From: Schistosoma haematobium
Taxonomy: Eukaryota; Platyhelminthes; Trematoda; Strigeidida; Schistosomatidae
Assembly (NCBI RefSeq): GCF_000699445.3
Contig: NC_067198.1
Span: forward strand, 6,296,801 to 6,360,800
Reading direction: 5' to 3'
Length of the DNA: 64,000 nt
In this document: piece after piece, positions 12,731-24,901 of the stretch
Layout of the letters: every line of letters begins with the position of its first letter
How positions within the stretch are numbered: position 1 is the first letter of the stretch
The notes under the pieces: model-generated
What the model was told of the DNA's origin: nothing
Database searches by the model: none
The model's input: the letters and a program-made list of their open reading frames with translations, nothing else
Position numbers and translations under genes: made by a program

Positions 12731-12771
<41 letters not shown>
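12726..12771. repeat. (AAT)n microsatellite abutting R-A copy
   Basis: About 15 AAT units directly follow the 3' end of the R-A copy. The copy at 44219 ends in 'aaataaaataaata' and the one at 30267 in 'aaataaataagtaaac', so the tract may be an expanded integration tail. Confidence 0.85.
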
Positions 12772-13319
12772 GTCCCTAATTGTAAGTGGCACACAGTTTG
12801 AATGAAGATTAGTATACATTGTGTGTACATGTGCATGTGTGTGGAATGCTGACTTAATGATTGTTAAAGTAGTCAGCTTTCAAGCATTTTGATAAGAGGA
12901 TATCTGAAACCCAGTTTCATAGATTTCGAGTTGAATACGATAGTAGTTAGTATCAGTAGAAGTCAAATGAAGGGTACACAAACACATCTGTGTATGATTA
13001 TTGAGTAACCTACACGCCTAAACTTTTAAAAAATATGATCAGCTCCAATCATCAGTCATATGGTCGAAGAGCAAGTCATTGAGCAATTAACAACGTAGAA
13101 ATTGTCATAGATGTTCGTTAGTTCAAGTTTACACACTACACATTAGTGCAGTGAAGTGAAATTATCAAGACAAATGTCAGAAAAGTAAAAGTATCAGTGA
13201 CAATGAAAAATCTTAAATATCGACGACATGATTTTAGTAAAAATAATAAAATCGTGAAGTAAAAAAATATAAAATAGTTTCAAAACTCAAGGTCTAAGGA
13301 GAAAGACAAAAAGTGAATA
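12772..13319. other. Old dispersed repeat, low confidence
   Basis: 13080-13310 resembles 2170-2400 at low identity. No protein or RNA recognised. Confidence 0.3.
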
Positions 13320-13690
13320 CTTTTGTGCCATTACGATTGGATTTTGAGACGTATCACCCAACTTCTCTTTCTCTCTCTCTCCCTCTGCCACTGTGTTACA
13401 TGTTAAAAACCCCTCAACTTTCTTTCAGCCTACTCCCACACCAGCTAACATGGACTGTCGAGAGGGATAGTGGTTATTCACGCGTAATACATATTCAAAC
13501 CACTTTAGTCGAAGAAGATGAATCTCACCAACCGATTTGTCATCTTTATCCAATATCGTGCATCTAACCCCCTGACCAAATTGCTCAATGTTCCTAACAT
13601 ACACGAACAATGCTTGGTCAGCAAATACTGATAACCTATAAATATCATATATTTTTAAAGGTAGCGTTTCATATGCATAAATTAGTGGAG
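13320..13690 (-). mobile_element. LINE 3' (post-RT) fragment
   Basis: The minus strand encodes about 85 residues resembling the C-terminal, post-RT region of flatworm LINEs: an 'ETLPLKIYDIYRLSVF' block (usual form ETWPLR..D.RRL.VFD) and 'KSVGEIHLLRLKWFEYVLRV' (usual form L.RLRW.GH.LRM). Stops and a low-complexity insertion (a CT-rich tract on the plus strand at about 13366-13390) break it. It is not the RTE family of 32-35 kb, whose equivalent block reads '[12 protein letters not shown]'. It may belong with the fragment at 1-185. Confidence 0.6.
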
Positions 13691-13873
13691 AATGAACTAA
13701 CATGCAGTATTTTCACTCTCTAGTTCGTAAATGGATATAATCGAAAAAGTTGCCTTAATTTTCATAAAAATCCTACCAACCGTTCATAGATTATTAGAAA
13801 GTTGTTGTATGATGAAAACAACCGTTATGAAATTTGGTGATGAGTTAAGTTTTTATAAACAGCTTAACTTGGC

Positions 13874-14005
13874 AGTACTGTAATCTATGGACGAATCGAA
13901 TAGACCCTGTTTGTTTATGTACAATATTCATTCATCCGTATGGTTATAGAACAGTTTTGAGTTATAGCTGATGTCAGTTTATGATAATAACCACTAATCA
14001 TAACA
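13874..14005. mobile_element. Partial, diverged MITE copy
   Basis: It matches roughly the first half of the MITE at 8002-8288: 'tactgtaatctatggacgaa' for the terminal repeat, then the 'ttatagctgatgtcagttta' and 'gataataacc' blocks. The right half and right terminus are missing, and no target-site duplication can be seen. Confidence 0.6.
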
Positions 14006-14339
14006 GAAAATACCCATGTCTGACCAACAATAAATTAGGGATACCTAAAAATCTGTTTGGGTCGTTTTAAAGGTTCTAGAAAATGGATAATCTATATCCC
14101 TAAGAGTGACTTTTTACGTTCCTGGTTTTCTTTTATTTACGGGATAAGTAACCTATAGTAGGCATCGCCGGATTGACTAATTATATAAGTTGGCTTACAT
14201 CTTGTAGTAGTATTGTTTTCTTTTCTACAAACTATATGCGTACAAAATGTGTTCTCTGATTGGCTAAAAACCAGTTGAAAATTTACACATAGCAGAAGCT
14301 ATAGGAATTCGAGCCAACAATCCAAGTCTTTGTGTTCAT

Positions 14340-14676
14340 AAGAAATTTGTAACACCCTTATCTCTCCCTTGGTCTTAATAAATTTATCATGATTTTTTAT
14401 ACTCTCTCTCTTCGTTTATTTTTTTCACCCCCTCCAACCACTTTGTTTTATTTTCTCTCAGATATACGTTTCACTGCGCAATTATCAGAACACTCCTTAT
14501 TACGTAATCTTATAATAATTTTTATGAATATTATTTTAGTGTCTATACTTTTTCTAATCATTGACCTATTTCCCATTATGTAACATTGATTCAAACGGTT
14601 TTTATTCTTATCACAACTAGTACACCCATCATCACAATACCAATTTGTACTTTCCACTCATTTACGTAATCTATTC

Positions 14677-14710
<34 letters not shown>

Positions 14711-14711
14711 G
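14340..14711. repeat. Pyrimidine-rich repeat plus (ATT)n
   Basis: The pyrimidine-rich stretch with 'attacgtaatc' words resembles 4010-4390, downstream of the Penelope-like fragment, so it may be a Penelope 3' remnant. It ends in an (ATT)n microsatellite at about 14680-14711. Confidence 0.35.
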
Positions 14712-14773
14712 ACTCATAAACTGCCATGATTGGTCTAATAATTTCTTACATGCATATAAATATTACTGTATAT

Positions 14774-14970
14774 TAAGCGCTCGCGCGCGACTGATAGGTT
14801 CTGGGTTCGGATCTCGCAAGGCGGGATCGTAGATGCGCACTGCTGAGGAGTCCCACAATAGGATGAACAGGCCGTCCAGTGCTTCTGGGTTTTCTATGGT
14901 GGTCTAGCATCAATTGACTCATGATCTCAACCATTGAAATTACCATAATATCCAAACAAACTCCTCTGAT
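14774..14970 (+). mobile_element. Hammerhead SINE family 2, 5'-truncated
   Basis: It starts within the tRNA-like head just after box A ('gctcgcgcgcgactgatagg'). Box B reads GGTTCGGATCTCG at about 14805. The ribozyme region follows at about 14838-14882, then the tail ending in 'ctcctctgata'. Stem I (GCACTG/CAGTGC), CTGAGGA and stem II are present. The GAAAC of the core has become GAACA, so activity is unlikely. Confidence 0.8.
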
Positions 14971-15901
14971 ATTCGAGTAAAGCCTGATAAGGATCTAACC
15001 AAAAACAATATTGTCCCCTTATATATGTTGTTCTAAGTTGTTGTGGCTGTCTAAAGCCCACCTCTATGCTATACTCTTGTAAAAAAAACTGGCCGGAATT
15101 GTTGGATTTGACACAGTTAATAAACATTCGAAATGTTTCGGACAAATTAGAAAACTATAAAACAAAAACACACACACAAATGATTTATCCTAAGAAATTC
15201 AAATAATTGACATGACGATTAGATTTAAACTTAAACATTGTTGACAGTAATCTAAATATTTATGCGAATATATATTGACAATGTTTTTTTGGTTTTTTTT
15301 CAAAGATTTCTACACACTCACTAGATTTCAGCAGTTTATGAGTCCCCCCTCCATGGAGATATTTCTACATACGTTTATTCACATATACTACTAATTTAAT
15401 AGTGCACACGAATTATGGCTAATGAAAATAAATTTGAAATTTTACCATTAATTATAGGTCAGTCACTTCATAGGAGGCGAAGTCAGTTGAATTAATATAT
15501 AAAATTAATGTGTATACATATATTGGACATCAGTTTTCCCGACATATTGGTCAAAAGTTCAGCTTTAAAACCAATCGTGGACATCAATATCAATGTACAA
15601 CATGAAATATGACAAAAACAGTCATTTGATTAACTTTAATCATTGACTGACACATTGTTGTTGTCAGTTTTTCCAAGTTACGATTGTCTTTTGTGCAAAT
15701 ATTTTGTTTTCATTTAGTTCTTTAACGTCATGCATCCATAATCCAAAACACTCAGGTCCCTCCATACGTTTCACGTATGTTACATTTAGATTATTAACTT
15801 AAGAATCAATTTAAAAATATTATCAAAATCAATCGGTATCAGGAGTACACTTCATTAATAAATGATCGAAGTTGAAAATGTTAGTGAACTGTTTAATCAT
15901 G
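14971..15901. other. No recognisable feature
   Basis: AT-rich DNA with (AC)n near 15166 and a poly-T tract near 15284. No gene seen. Confidence 0.3.
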
Positions 15902-16080
15902 TCAGGATTTTTGTGGATATTATAGTAATTTCGATGGTTGAGATCATGAGTCAATTGATGCTAGACCACCATGAAAAACCTGAAAGCACTGGACAGCCGT
16001 TTCGTTATATTATGGGACTCCTTAGTAGTGCACATCCATGATTCCCACCACGAGATTCGAACCCAGGACCTATCTGTTTA
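15902..16080 (-). mobile_element. Hammerhead SINE family 2, minus, 5'-truncated
   Basis: The minus strand contains box B (GATTCGAACCC on plus at about 16046), the ribozyme region and the tail to 'aaaatcctga'. The core heptamer reads CTAAGGA (G5 changed), and stem II is weakened. Stem I (CACT/AGTG) and GAAACGG persist. Probably inactive. Confidence 0.75.
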
Positions 16081-17544
16081 ATTATGACTCAATGTTCTGA
16101 ATGATATCGTGTTCACTATGAGTTCTAATTGTTGTGGGTTTCAATTCATGTGGTGAGTTATGAGTATGTAATGTTAAGGTGCATCGAACTATAGTAGATC
16201 AACTTTCTGATATTTTTAACGATCAAAATCTCTCTTCAAAGTAGTCTAAGATCAAATAAACAATGAACTTAATATTCTTGGACGACTTAAAAATAATGTG
16301 TTCAATATTCAATAGACTAAATTTATTAATTTCCAGATGGTTTTTCAATTTCGTTCAGTCAACCAGGAAGTTACAGATAGAATGTTTGTAAAACAATAAG
16401 TATGCTTTTCATTCGAAACCACTATCCTAGGTGGAAATTAGCCCATGATATGGTAATTCACGAGGGGAAAGTGAAGAGTATGTTACCTAATCGAACATTT
16501 ATACGTTAAGTGAACCACACATTGCCTTCTGATCCGTTACAATTGTCTACCAGAAACCGTCATTATCAAATTTTAGTTTTAAAAAAACGTATGACGCCAT
16601 TGCAGATGTTTTGTACAAACAGATTAACTATGTAGTTAGAAGAGCGAGGGAAAGTAAAACTATGAAATCATCTATTCTCGTCATAAAAAACCAAGTATAA
16701 TAATAACAATAATGTTAGGGTTATTTGAAATATTGACCAGGTAAACCAGCTTATAAGTGAGTCACAATTTCAAACCTAGTTCCATTTACTTTGTTCTACG
16801 CAGCTGTGCATCAGCCATCACACAAACGAATAATTACTTTAAACTGACCACATAAACCTGTACTCGGTATATAAGTATTAATTTTAGATGAGGCTGTTTT
16901 ATAGAGATCTACTTTGTTTGTAGGTACCATTAAAGGAAAGAATAAACCTGGTGTATTTCGTCTTAGTACGAGACTTCTCGTCAGTAGACAACAATGATAC
17001 CACTAGAGATGAAAAACAATAGCCTTATATTCTCAAGCAGAATGTTCGAGCATCAGGATCAATGATTCGACATCCAATAGTACCATTTTAAATTCAATGA
17101 GTCTACGGTATACCACAAAAATCGTCCAATCTCGTTCGTAACAGCTGTTTCACTCATAATTGAATTCGGTCTATGACGAACACGATCTACATATGAGTTC
17201 TAAAAGACTGCTGTTTATTTATTTTTCTCCTTTAAAAATTCCCCAAAACAATTGACTGATCAATAAATATTGACCGAGTTAATGTTTGCCTAGTATTTTT
17301 CAGCGCTGATCGAATTCCAACGATCAAGTTGCCAAAAGCCCATCACTAGTCCAATTGATTCAACGTTGTATTTTTTGATGCCAGATTTTTGGAGGTAGGC
17401 AATGTGAAACTCTGGATTTATGTTTCATGCTATTTAGTATCCTGATGAAAAATTAACAAGAAATTGTCACATTATCCTTGTCCATAAAATGACTTAAACA
17501 TCACCAGAAGAAATTCAAAGTTACGACAAATTGTCTCTGTACGC
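16081..17544. other. No gene; possible fossil ribozyme SINE near 16.95 kb
   Basis: About 16945-16995 (minus) aligns loosely with the family 2 ribozyme (AGACGAAATAC and a GTCT..AGAC stem), but the first core reads ACGAGAA. The region at 17300-17540 may be the 3' side of the Penelope-like fragment that follows. Confidence 0.3.
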
Positions 17545-17730
17545 AAAAGGGGGTTTGAATACATGAATAGCCAATGCTTCTATAAACCTAAGAATTCATC
17601 CTTGGCAATTATTATACATTTTAAAAGCTTTATTGATGTCAATTTTATGTCCCGTTTCAATTATGTGCTTTGTTATTGACGAACATGGTTTTCTACTTGC
17701 CACATTTATCGGAGTATTTAGCACTAACTG
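17545..17730 (-). mobile_element. Penelope-like endonuclease fragment
   Basis: On the minus strand a 'SSITKHIIETGHKIDINKAF' block is followed, after a stop, by 'LRFIEALAIHVFKPP'. This is the end of the GIY-YIG endonuclease region of Penelope-like elements, better preserved than at 3742. One or more stops interrupt it. Upstream reverse transcriptase motifs were not found nearby. Confidence 0.65.
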
Positions 17731-18185
17731 GTTTTGAAGCTATTTGCGCACATGTTCCATTGGTATTCGCCAACAACATGTACCTGTAATCTTGAGAGGA
17801 TTAGTGTTCCCTAACAAGTAACACATCAGCATAATGTATTAGATATCGAATCACTTGGGCTAATGGATACAATGCAAATTGATTGATGGAATTCGATCAA
17901 CACTAAAAAGCACTGGGAAAACATGATATTATTCACTAATCACTGATCAAACAACTGCAAATATCTGTCCTAAAAGAAGTCAGCTAAGTCATAACTATCT
18001 CAGTAGTAATGCTTCAAACTGTAAATCTAGGTGATATGGGCCCGAACCCACCAGTGAGCACTAGTTCTTTCAAGATGACAGGTAAAATTTACTAAAGAGT
18101 GCCAAACAGCATAGAACCTAGGTCCAAGGTCTTCTGTTGACTGCCTTCAAACACCTAACATATAAGGAGAAAAAATCTTGGCTAT
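17731..18185. other. Old dispersed repeat, unassigned
   Basis: About 18050-18170 shares words with 43590-43890 and 7080-7190 ('gttgactgcc..caaacacctaac', 'gccaaacagcat'). It is probably an old repeat family of unknown type. No gene. Confidence 0.35.
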
Positions 18186-18302
18186 CTTCTTGAATAATAG
18201 CTAACAGAGGAATCCGAGATGGATGTTTCACTCTACCTTGGATTCGTCAGTTGGATCTATCTTATTCTTAGTGTTGACGCTCACATTGAGACTTGATACT
18301 AG
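18186..18302 (-). mobile_element. Sm-alpha type SINE fragment, decayed
   Basis: The minus strand contains a degraded HH1 ribozyme: CTGACGAATCC, a GGTAGAGTGAAAC remnant, a stem III destroyed to 'atccatctc' and the 'ggattcctctgttagc' 3' flank. The linker toward box B ('aagtctcaatgtgagcgtc') is present. Not expected to cleave. Confidence 0.65.
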
Positions 18303-18847
18303 TACTGACAATTTAAAGTGATAACCTGTTATCCACTAAGTTACTGAGTCCAAATAACCATTAACATATTTGACAAGCATGATATTCAATGGTTAGGATT
18401 TGAAGTATCTCGTTGTGGATCAATTTCAGTCCTAAATATCAACTGATAGCAAGAAATTAAAAATACATATTAATAATTTATTGACTCATTCTTTAGTAAT
18501 CATTTTTTATTTCCGATTAGTTTTAGATTAGTCTTATAAAATAATCTCAAGCTTTGATCTCTAATATAAACGTCAGCTAAAAATATCCGTTCGAAAATTA
18601 CCTGAAATTATGATACTATAAAGATAAAATATAGTCAAAATACTAAAATTGTCTACTTTTAAATATCACACTTCCGGCTAAGCGATTTGCATAAACAAAC
18701 TGAATCCCCCCAAAAAAATAAGAAATAAAGCGAGGAAAACAAAACATGATAAACAGTCAAATGTAAAAACAGTCAGAATAAGTTGGGCAACACAACCACA
18801 GATGCGATTCTAATCATTTAGAATTTGAATCGAATGAATATTTTTCA

Positions 18848-18908
<61 letters not shown>

Positions 18909-20654
18909 GATAAAGACAGGCAAATAGAAAAGTGTTTAGCAAATCCGAGTCAAAAGTTAACATTAGTTTAAATGGCAAGTGCTTCATACAATTAGTGGGT
19001 TCTCTAAAACAGTCGACACCAATTCGATCGACTTTTTGATAGTAATAACTATACTTAATGTATAACACTGATATAAAAACGACTTCATATCGATTAGGAT
19101 AACCTGTTCTCATTTTCAGCTTAAAAATTTACGCACTTAGCAAAGATAATTTATAATTCCCTTTATTGAATTGTAAAGAAATCCAAATTCTGTAAAAGTT
19201 CAGATCTGTTTTCCTTTGTCGAGTTGTTTGTAATGCTCTATCTCACACCCACACCAATTCTGTTTAGCAATCATTTCAGAATAATATGTTAAGTGTAATT
19301 TATACAACACCCTAACAACCCCAGTATCATGAATAGTCGCGACAAAAATATATTATTTTAAGAAACGATTAATGACAGTTTTTAAAATATCCTTTTTCAG
19401 AACTCAATATTCATGTATATGATTATGATCTACTGAGAGTAGATCAGGAATGATTAGAGCTTACTATCCATTAGTTGAAAGCTTAATGCTCTAATTTGTA
19501 AGTCACTATTGTCTCATGTTAATTTCCTCAAAAATTCGATAATCCATCACTTGATATATCGATTTATAACTAATGGTTTTACGTAACCACAAAAATTTCA
19601 TCATTGCTTAAGACAGAGATTTAAAATTTAATATTTGAACTACAACTAAGTGACCAGATCATATTTAAACCCTCTCTCTCTCTCATTCACTTCAGAATGA
19701 ATCTATCAATCTTAGAAAACCATAGTAAATAATCATAAAGACATCCATATTTAAACTTCCATTCGACAAAACATCTACACATTAACAGTTAATATTTTTA
19801 AGTAATCTATAATGTGCATTAGTAATCTATATGGCACACCTATCTTTCCTGAGTTCATTTCATGCATAGAAATAGTGTTTTTGTCGAAAAAAATAATGAA
19901 AATATAATATAACAATCGATTTATTGATTAATGATCACCAAATAAACAAAACAAAAAAAAACACTAAAATTACTCACTGTACTGCACTGTACTATTGTAA
20001 TCACGATAAATTAGATTGTAATAATTGTATTGATTCTAATAATAATGATAAGTAGAATTAATGAATTCTAAATCCATTGTAGTCCATTTATCTTGTTAAA
20101 TAGCACATTTTATATACGTCTAATAACACTAAAGATCATAATAGTGTTGATGATAATGATAAATGTAATATTAATACTATCTAAGCACATACACGTTTAA
20201 CTCATTGTAAAACATTTTCAAGGTTACTCCGTTTCGTTTGTTTGTTTTTTGTTGTTAGTTAATTTGTCACTAAATTGTGTGTTTGTTTAGAGTTCCTATG
20301 ATTCTGATTGGTTAATGATGTAGAAATTTTTAGGTGCGCTATTTGATAGTCACTTTACAAACGTGTTCATCATTCTGATTGGTTGTTTTGTTTATATTCA
20401 TTTTCTTATATTATTTCATATATATGACAACAATTTTTTTAAAAAAAAACACAACTTGTTTATACATGATGATGCCTTTTGTTATTTTTATTTTTAACAC
20501 TATTTGAGTGGAGTTTTTCTTTCCCCTCGTAATGTCGTATTGAAAATAAACAACGAATCAGTCAGAACAAACTGATCATGTAATAAAGGATAATCAATAA
20601 ATCTTTATGACCGTACATATAGAAAAACAAACAAATATTTTTTAAAGTAGTTTA
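18303..20654. other. AT-rich stretch with long (ACT)n microsatellite
   Basis: (ACT)n spans about 18849-18908, close to 20 units. A short (CT)n lies at about 19674-19685. The rest is AT-rich with no recognisable coding sequence. Confidence 0.4.
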
Positions 20655-20900
20655 GATTATGAATCAATTGAAGCTAAACCATCATGGTAAACCTGGTAGC
20701 ACTGGGTGGCATTTTCATCGTATTGTGGGACTCCTCGACAATGCGCATCCATGAATTGCATTGTAATTACATTGTAAATGGTAAATTCAATTAGTTAATC
20801 ACTGGGAATCAAGTATTAAACTTATTGAAGAGTTAATTCATCCTGGTTTGGAACTCCTCAACAGTATATACCTATCGTAATACCATAATAGGGGTCGAGT
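20655..20900 (-). mobile_element. Decayed hammerhead SINE family 2 (two fragments)
   Basis: The minus-strand fragment at about 20655-20755 has the tail, the 'ggtttaccatgatgg' block and a damaged ribozyme. A second, shorter fragment (about 20838-20900) repeats 'ctgttgaggagttcc'. Both lack an intact core. Confidence 0.5.
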
Positions 20901-21174
20901 TTAGAACTTTTGGATCTAGTGACGAAAAATCAATGAAAGGAATACTATTCTACTTATTTGACCATCGATTCTCTGTAAAACTTACAATAAACTAATTTAT
21001 AATAACGTATCATATACAATCAATACTTTTAGTCACGTTGTCGCAAGTATAAAAACAAAACTGTATCTACTGAATCATAGCCCAAATGAATTTTTTAACA
21101 CAATTTCTAAATAAATAGTTTACATCAATTAATTTTGTTCTGGGAAAACTGTATAGTAAACTAGTTTATCTGTA

Positions 21175-21480
21175 ACTAGTGGAGTTGAACCATGTCAAGG
21201 GTGAAGCAATTACCTTCCAACGGCATTAGATAAGGGCTAAACTGCATTTCTAACTGACTATCATGTAAACCACTGGATAATAACTCAGTGGTCGGAAGGT
21301 TAACCGCTCTCTGTGAAACCAGGCTGTTCTTGATTCGACGTATTATACTATATTGGGTGAGTGCTATTAATGGAGTATCTCATACTAGAACGAAACATAT
21401 GTCATTTGTTAATGATTTTCTAGCTACGGTTAGTCCGTGACGTAAATTACACAATCCAACAATCTCTACAAATCTTCCTA
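21175..21480 (+). mobile_element. tRNA-like SINE family 3 (no ribozyme seen)
   Basis: It starts 'aactagtggagttgaaccatgtc', has a box A-like TGGTCGGAAGGTTAACCGCTC (about 21292) and a box B-like TTCTTGATTCG (about 21331), and continues to about 21480. A second copy at 37015-37270 shares the same order ('actagtggagatcaaacatgtc', 'tggtctgaaagttaggc', 'ggttcaatca'). A 'catactagaacgaaac' word downstream of box B recalls the family 2 ribozyme region, so this may be a diverged cousin. No full hammerhead can be drawn. Confidence 0.5.
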
Positions 21481-21929
21481 GACCAATAATTTAGTTTATA
21501 TTTATTTCAATACATACGGAGTTTAATTTTCTTCAGCGATGAATGAAAATATAGCTGATCATGTAGCCAAAAATTTGACTATATGTATACCCATTTTATT
21601 ATAAATTTGTAAGTAAATGAGCGATGAGAATCTAGTTTCATCTATCCAGTATACCACCAACTAACTGAAATATAAAGAGGAAGGGTGAAGATTGTTTATC
21701 AACAAGTGTGTACGCAGCTGTTTTATTCGTTAGTATTAGGCATGCTGTTAGACGCAAACTTCTTGTTAAGAGTCCACATGATAACCACGATCAGTTGTTG
21801 GAGACACTGAGTCTTATTACTCAGGATTGGTCACAACTGAGCTGGTCCATTTACTCTTTATCTTTATTTAGACCTTCAATTCCAGTATTCCTTCATTTAT
21901 ATACCGTACTCTAAATGTCAGTGTTACTG

Positions 21930-22060
21930 TGGTGCATGCCACTGATGTTGACAGACATAAGTAGTATGTAATAACGGTCAGAAGTGGACTGCCTATCAAA
22001 AGAAGGTTGAGAAGATTGAACTGAAGGAAACAGAAAGGAAGTGGAAGAATCATGAAGGAT
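21930..22060 (+). mobile_element. Probable LINE-derived repeat fragment (R-C)
   Basis: A purine-rich segment ('agaaggttgagaagattgaa', 'gaagtggaagaatcatgaag') shared at lower identity with 59620-59745. It may be the far 3' coding part of a LINE, but no motif is firm. Confidence 0.35.
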
Positions 22061-22084
22061 GTAAAGGACAAATGATGGAAGGAT

Positions 22085-22370
22085 TGCAAATAAAGTACTT
22101 AATTTCGATAGAGCAATGAGAAGATGGAGTTGTTCTGAAAAATGTGATATAGTTGAACTATTTAATGTATTTAATGTAATTTGGCACTAAGCAATAATTT
22201 AAAACAATTAGTCCCTTTGATAAATTTCGATAATGCAATGAGAAGACGAAGTTTATCAGAATTATGTGATATATTTGTGTAATACATTTCGAACAATTTG
22301 ATCACACATAATGTGCCTGCTAAGAACATTTATATTTGAAAATTAAAAGGTCAACTAGACAAGTTAAGGG
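22085..22370 (+). repeat. Dispersed repeat R-B, tandemly duplicated fragment
   Basis: The core block 'atttcgataatgcaatgaga' (22226 onward) continues through 'agaattatgtgatatatttg' and 'tcacacataatgtgcctgct' to 'aaaattaaaaggtca'. A shorter piece of the same block precedes it at about 22100-22160. Related copies occur at 27390-27500, 57475-57600 and, shorter, 45323-45410, all on the minus strand. No function recognised. Confidence 0.6.
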
Positions 22371-23667
22371 TAAGTCATAACAAAGGAAAAAATATTAAAG
22401 TACACAAAAAAATGTGATTACCGCTCTGGATAATAAATCAGTATTATCAGGATAGGTTAAGTGTAGGTTGACATTAAGTAACTGGCCTATATGATTCCCT
22501 ACCACCCCTTTTAAAAAAATTGTGGGGTGTGAATGAAAAATTTAGGTATCATTGATTGGTGGACTTGTTTTGCAAGTGTGTGCTCAAGTGATAATGAACA
22601 AACATTTTGTTACCTTTAATAATTTTGTGATTGGTCGTAAACTGTTCATCTTTGTAATCTGATTAGTTGAAATCGAAATCACATCTGGAGCTGTGATTGG
22701 ATACCAGAATTTTCATTTTTTACATTTGAAATTTAATGATAATGAATAATTTTTTTGTGTAATCTTAGTCTTGAAAAAAATTTAGACTTTTGAAGAAAAA
22801 GACACCAACTTAATTGCATTACCATGCAATCCTACTGTTAGTGAATGTGTATTGGGATCAATTTTTGTTTTCCGATCAAGTATACCTTGAATTGAAGTCG
22901 TTAGTTATCGGAACAGGAATAATCATATGTATCTCAGTAAAAGAAAGTTTTTGGGAAAAAGCATCTGTAAACCGGTTTGAATATTTGATAATAGTGATTA
23001 CTGAATGAGGTCGGTAGTCAAATATTTAATACCAAATTAATAAACAAATTATCACCAAAGTGTGTGCATAGGCTTTTTTGTAACACACGGTGTGTTAATG
23101 GGAAAAAGAAATCAACATATCAATAAATCATCATGATAAATTACTGGTTGCAATATGTATAATTCAGGTGAACCAACCGTAGACGATCATTTAATGAACT
23201 GACTTTGACAGTATATGAAAGTAGTAATAAATTTTCCGAAAAAGACACTTATTATTTAGTAAAGGATTATTTTGTAAATGTTCATTCATAATGAGAATTA
23301 GACAACGTTAGATTTAAATGTGGTTAAATTGTAAAAGTCCATTGAAACGGCTTATTGTGTTCACTTGTAAATTATTTGTAGTTCTGTATTTTAAAATTAA
23401 TTTTTGGTCGTAATAAAAACTAGTTTGTTTAATCAGTCATGTGTGAATATTGTTAACCGCCGTAATATGAAACCTGAATTATCTAGACATTATGAATGTA
23501 ACCATTTTTGACAAGCATTTGAAATATCAGTTTCATGAAGTGTAAATGAACAAGCCTACGTCGTCTGACTGACTCAACAAATATTTATCGACTTTAAACG
23601 TATAAATATGAGTAAGGTCAACTGTATCAATGAACATTTACAATGCTATTAGTATTATTTATTTTCC

Positions 23668-23719
<52 letters not shown>

Positions 23720-24840
23720 GTCAATTGACAAGATTCAATTCTTGTACTATGTATTTCATTGACACAAAATTTTTGCATTTTCAATTTTCCTATAATGCTT
23801 AGTCACTTATTGTGACTGAACACTTTACTGCAAATCATCCCGACCTTTAGTGAATGACCTTTTAATTTGTAAATATATATATCGTTACAGATGTAAACGT
23901 TAACCATTGTTAACACATTACATTGTCAAATTCATAAATGTCATGCCTTATTTTTGGACTTTATAAAATAATAAAATTATGGACTAATAACTGTATAGTG
24001 TGATGATGAAGTTAAGGAAAACGATTGTTTCCTAAATTATTTTTGATTTTTGAATATTTTAAGGGAATATTTAACTGGTACAACGAGATTGTACCAGTCA
24101 TAAATAGTTGATGAGGTGTGCAAATGAATACGGTGATATAATCAGTAGTTATGAATAACTATGGAGGCTTAGTTTACGATCAGACGTACTTCTTACGTAC
24201 GCATAGTTCTGGTTTCAGGAAATTTTAATATAAAACAAGAATATGAAGTTCTTGTTTTGTGTATCTATGAAACGGATAATATTCTTATTTCTTTTTACAC
24301 TTACTGTATGACCTTTTATCACCATCATCATTTCAATGATGATGGTTTCAACTTGTTTTCAAATGTCATTATTTTATTCCTAAATAAGTTAATTTTCTCA
24401 ATTTCGTTTACTTCTCTATGAGCTTTAATCACATTCATCTTTGTAATTATCTTATTACATTCACTAATAAATGTCATCATAAGTTTATTGACCTAACGAC
24501 AAAATTACGATTTTCACTCATTTAAAATATTCCTATTAAAATGTACTCAAAATGTACTTTTATTAGATAGTTTACAAATGTGTTACTAAAACATGAACGC
24601 TAATCACATTATTTTCAATATAAAATTACTAGATTAGTCTTCATTAGATGACAAAATCTTGTCTAAGTTTTCTTAACCTTTATATCTAATAAACGTTAGA
24701 AACAAGTTTACGAATACATGAACGATAATCGCTTTTCCACTATTAATCTCTAAGGGATATCTAAATTCATGAGACATTAATAAGTGCTTAATCACTTGAC
24801 CTTTGCGGCGGAAAAGTAGTAGATAAAAAATAATGGAAAT
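22371..24840. other. No gene recognised; (ATT)n microsatellite
   Basis: (ATT)n at about 23669-23720. A short GT-rich region lies around 22530-22720. Nothing else identifiable. No terminal inverted repeat matching the far side of the transposase locus was found by eye. Confidence 0.35.
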
Positions 24841-24852
24841 CAAATTGTGGGT

Positions 24853-24868
24853 GGCCCTGAAAAGGGCC
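24853..24868 (-). promoter_or_regulatory. Canonical histone mRNA 3' stem-loop downstream of transposase
   Basis: The minus strand reads GGCCCTTTTCAGGGCC: a perfect 6-bp stem (GGCCCT/AGGGCC) with a four-base TTTC loop. It is flanked 5' by AAA and 3' by ACCCA. This matches the animal replication-dependent histone 3' stem-loop, including its conserved flanks. It begins 33 nt after the TAA of the transposase gene, within the usual spacing for histone mRNAs. In histone mRNAs this element binds SLBP and directs 3' cleavage without polyadenylation. No clear histone downstream element was identified, and there is no histone coding sequence upstream. Confidence 0.85.
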
Positions 24869-24901
24869 TTTACTCGTTCTCGCGGTCGAACGTCATCACT
24901 A

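Noticed and set aside
12603..12836. Open frame with a long isoleucine run
   Set aside because: It is the (AAT)n microsatellite and part of R-A read on the minus strand.
16940..17000. Hammerhead-like sequence on the minus strand (GTCT...AGAC, GAAA)
   Set aside because: Aligned to family 2, the first core reads ACGAGAA, not CTGANGA; treated as a fossil at most.
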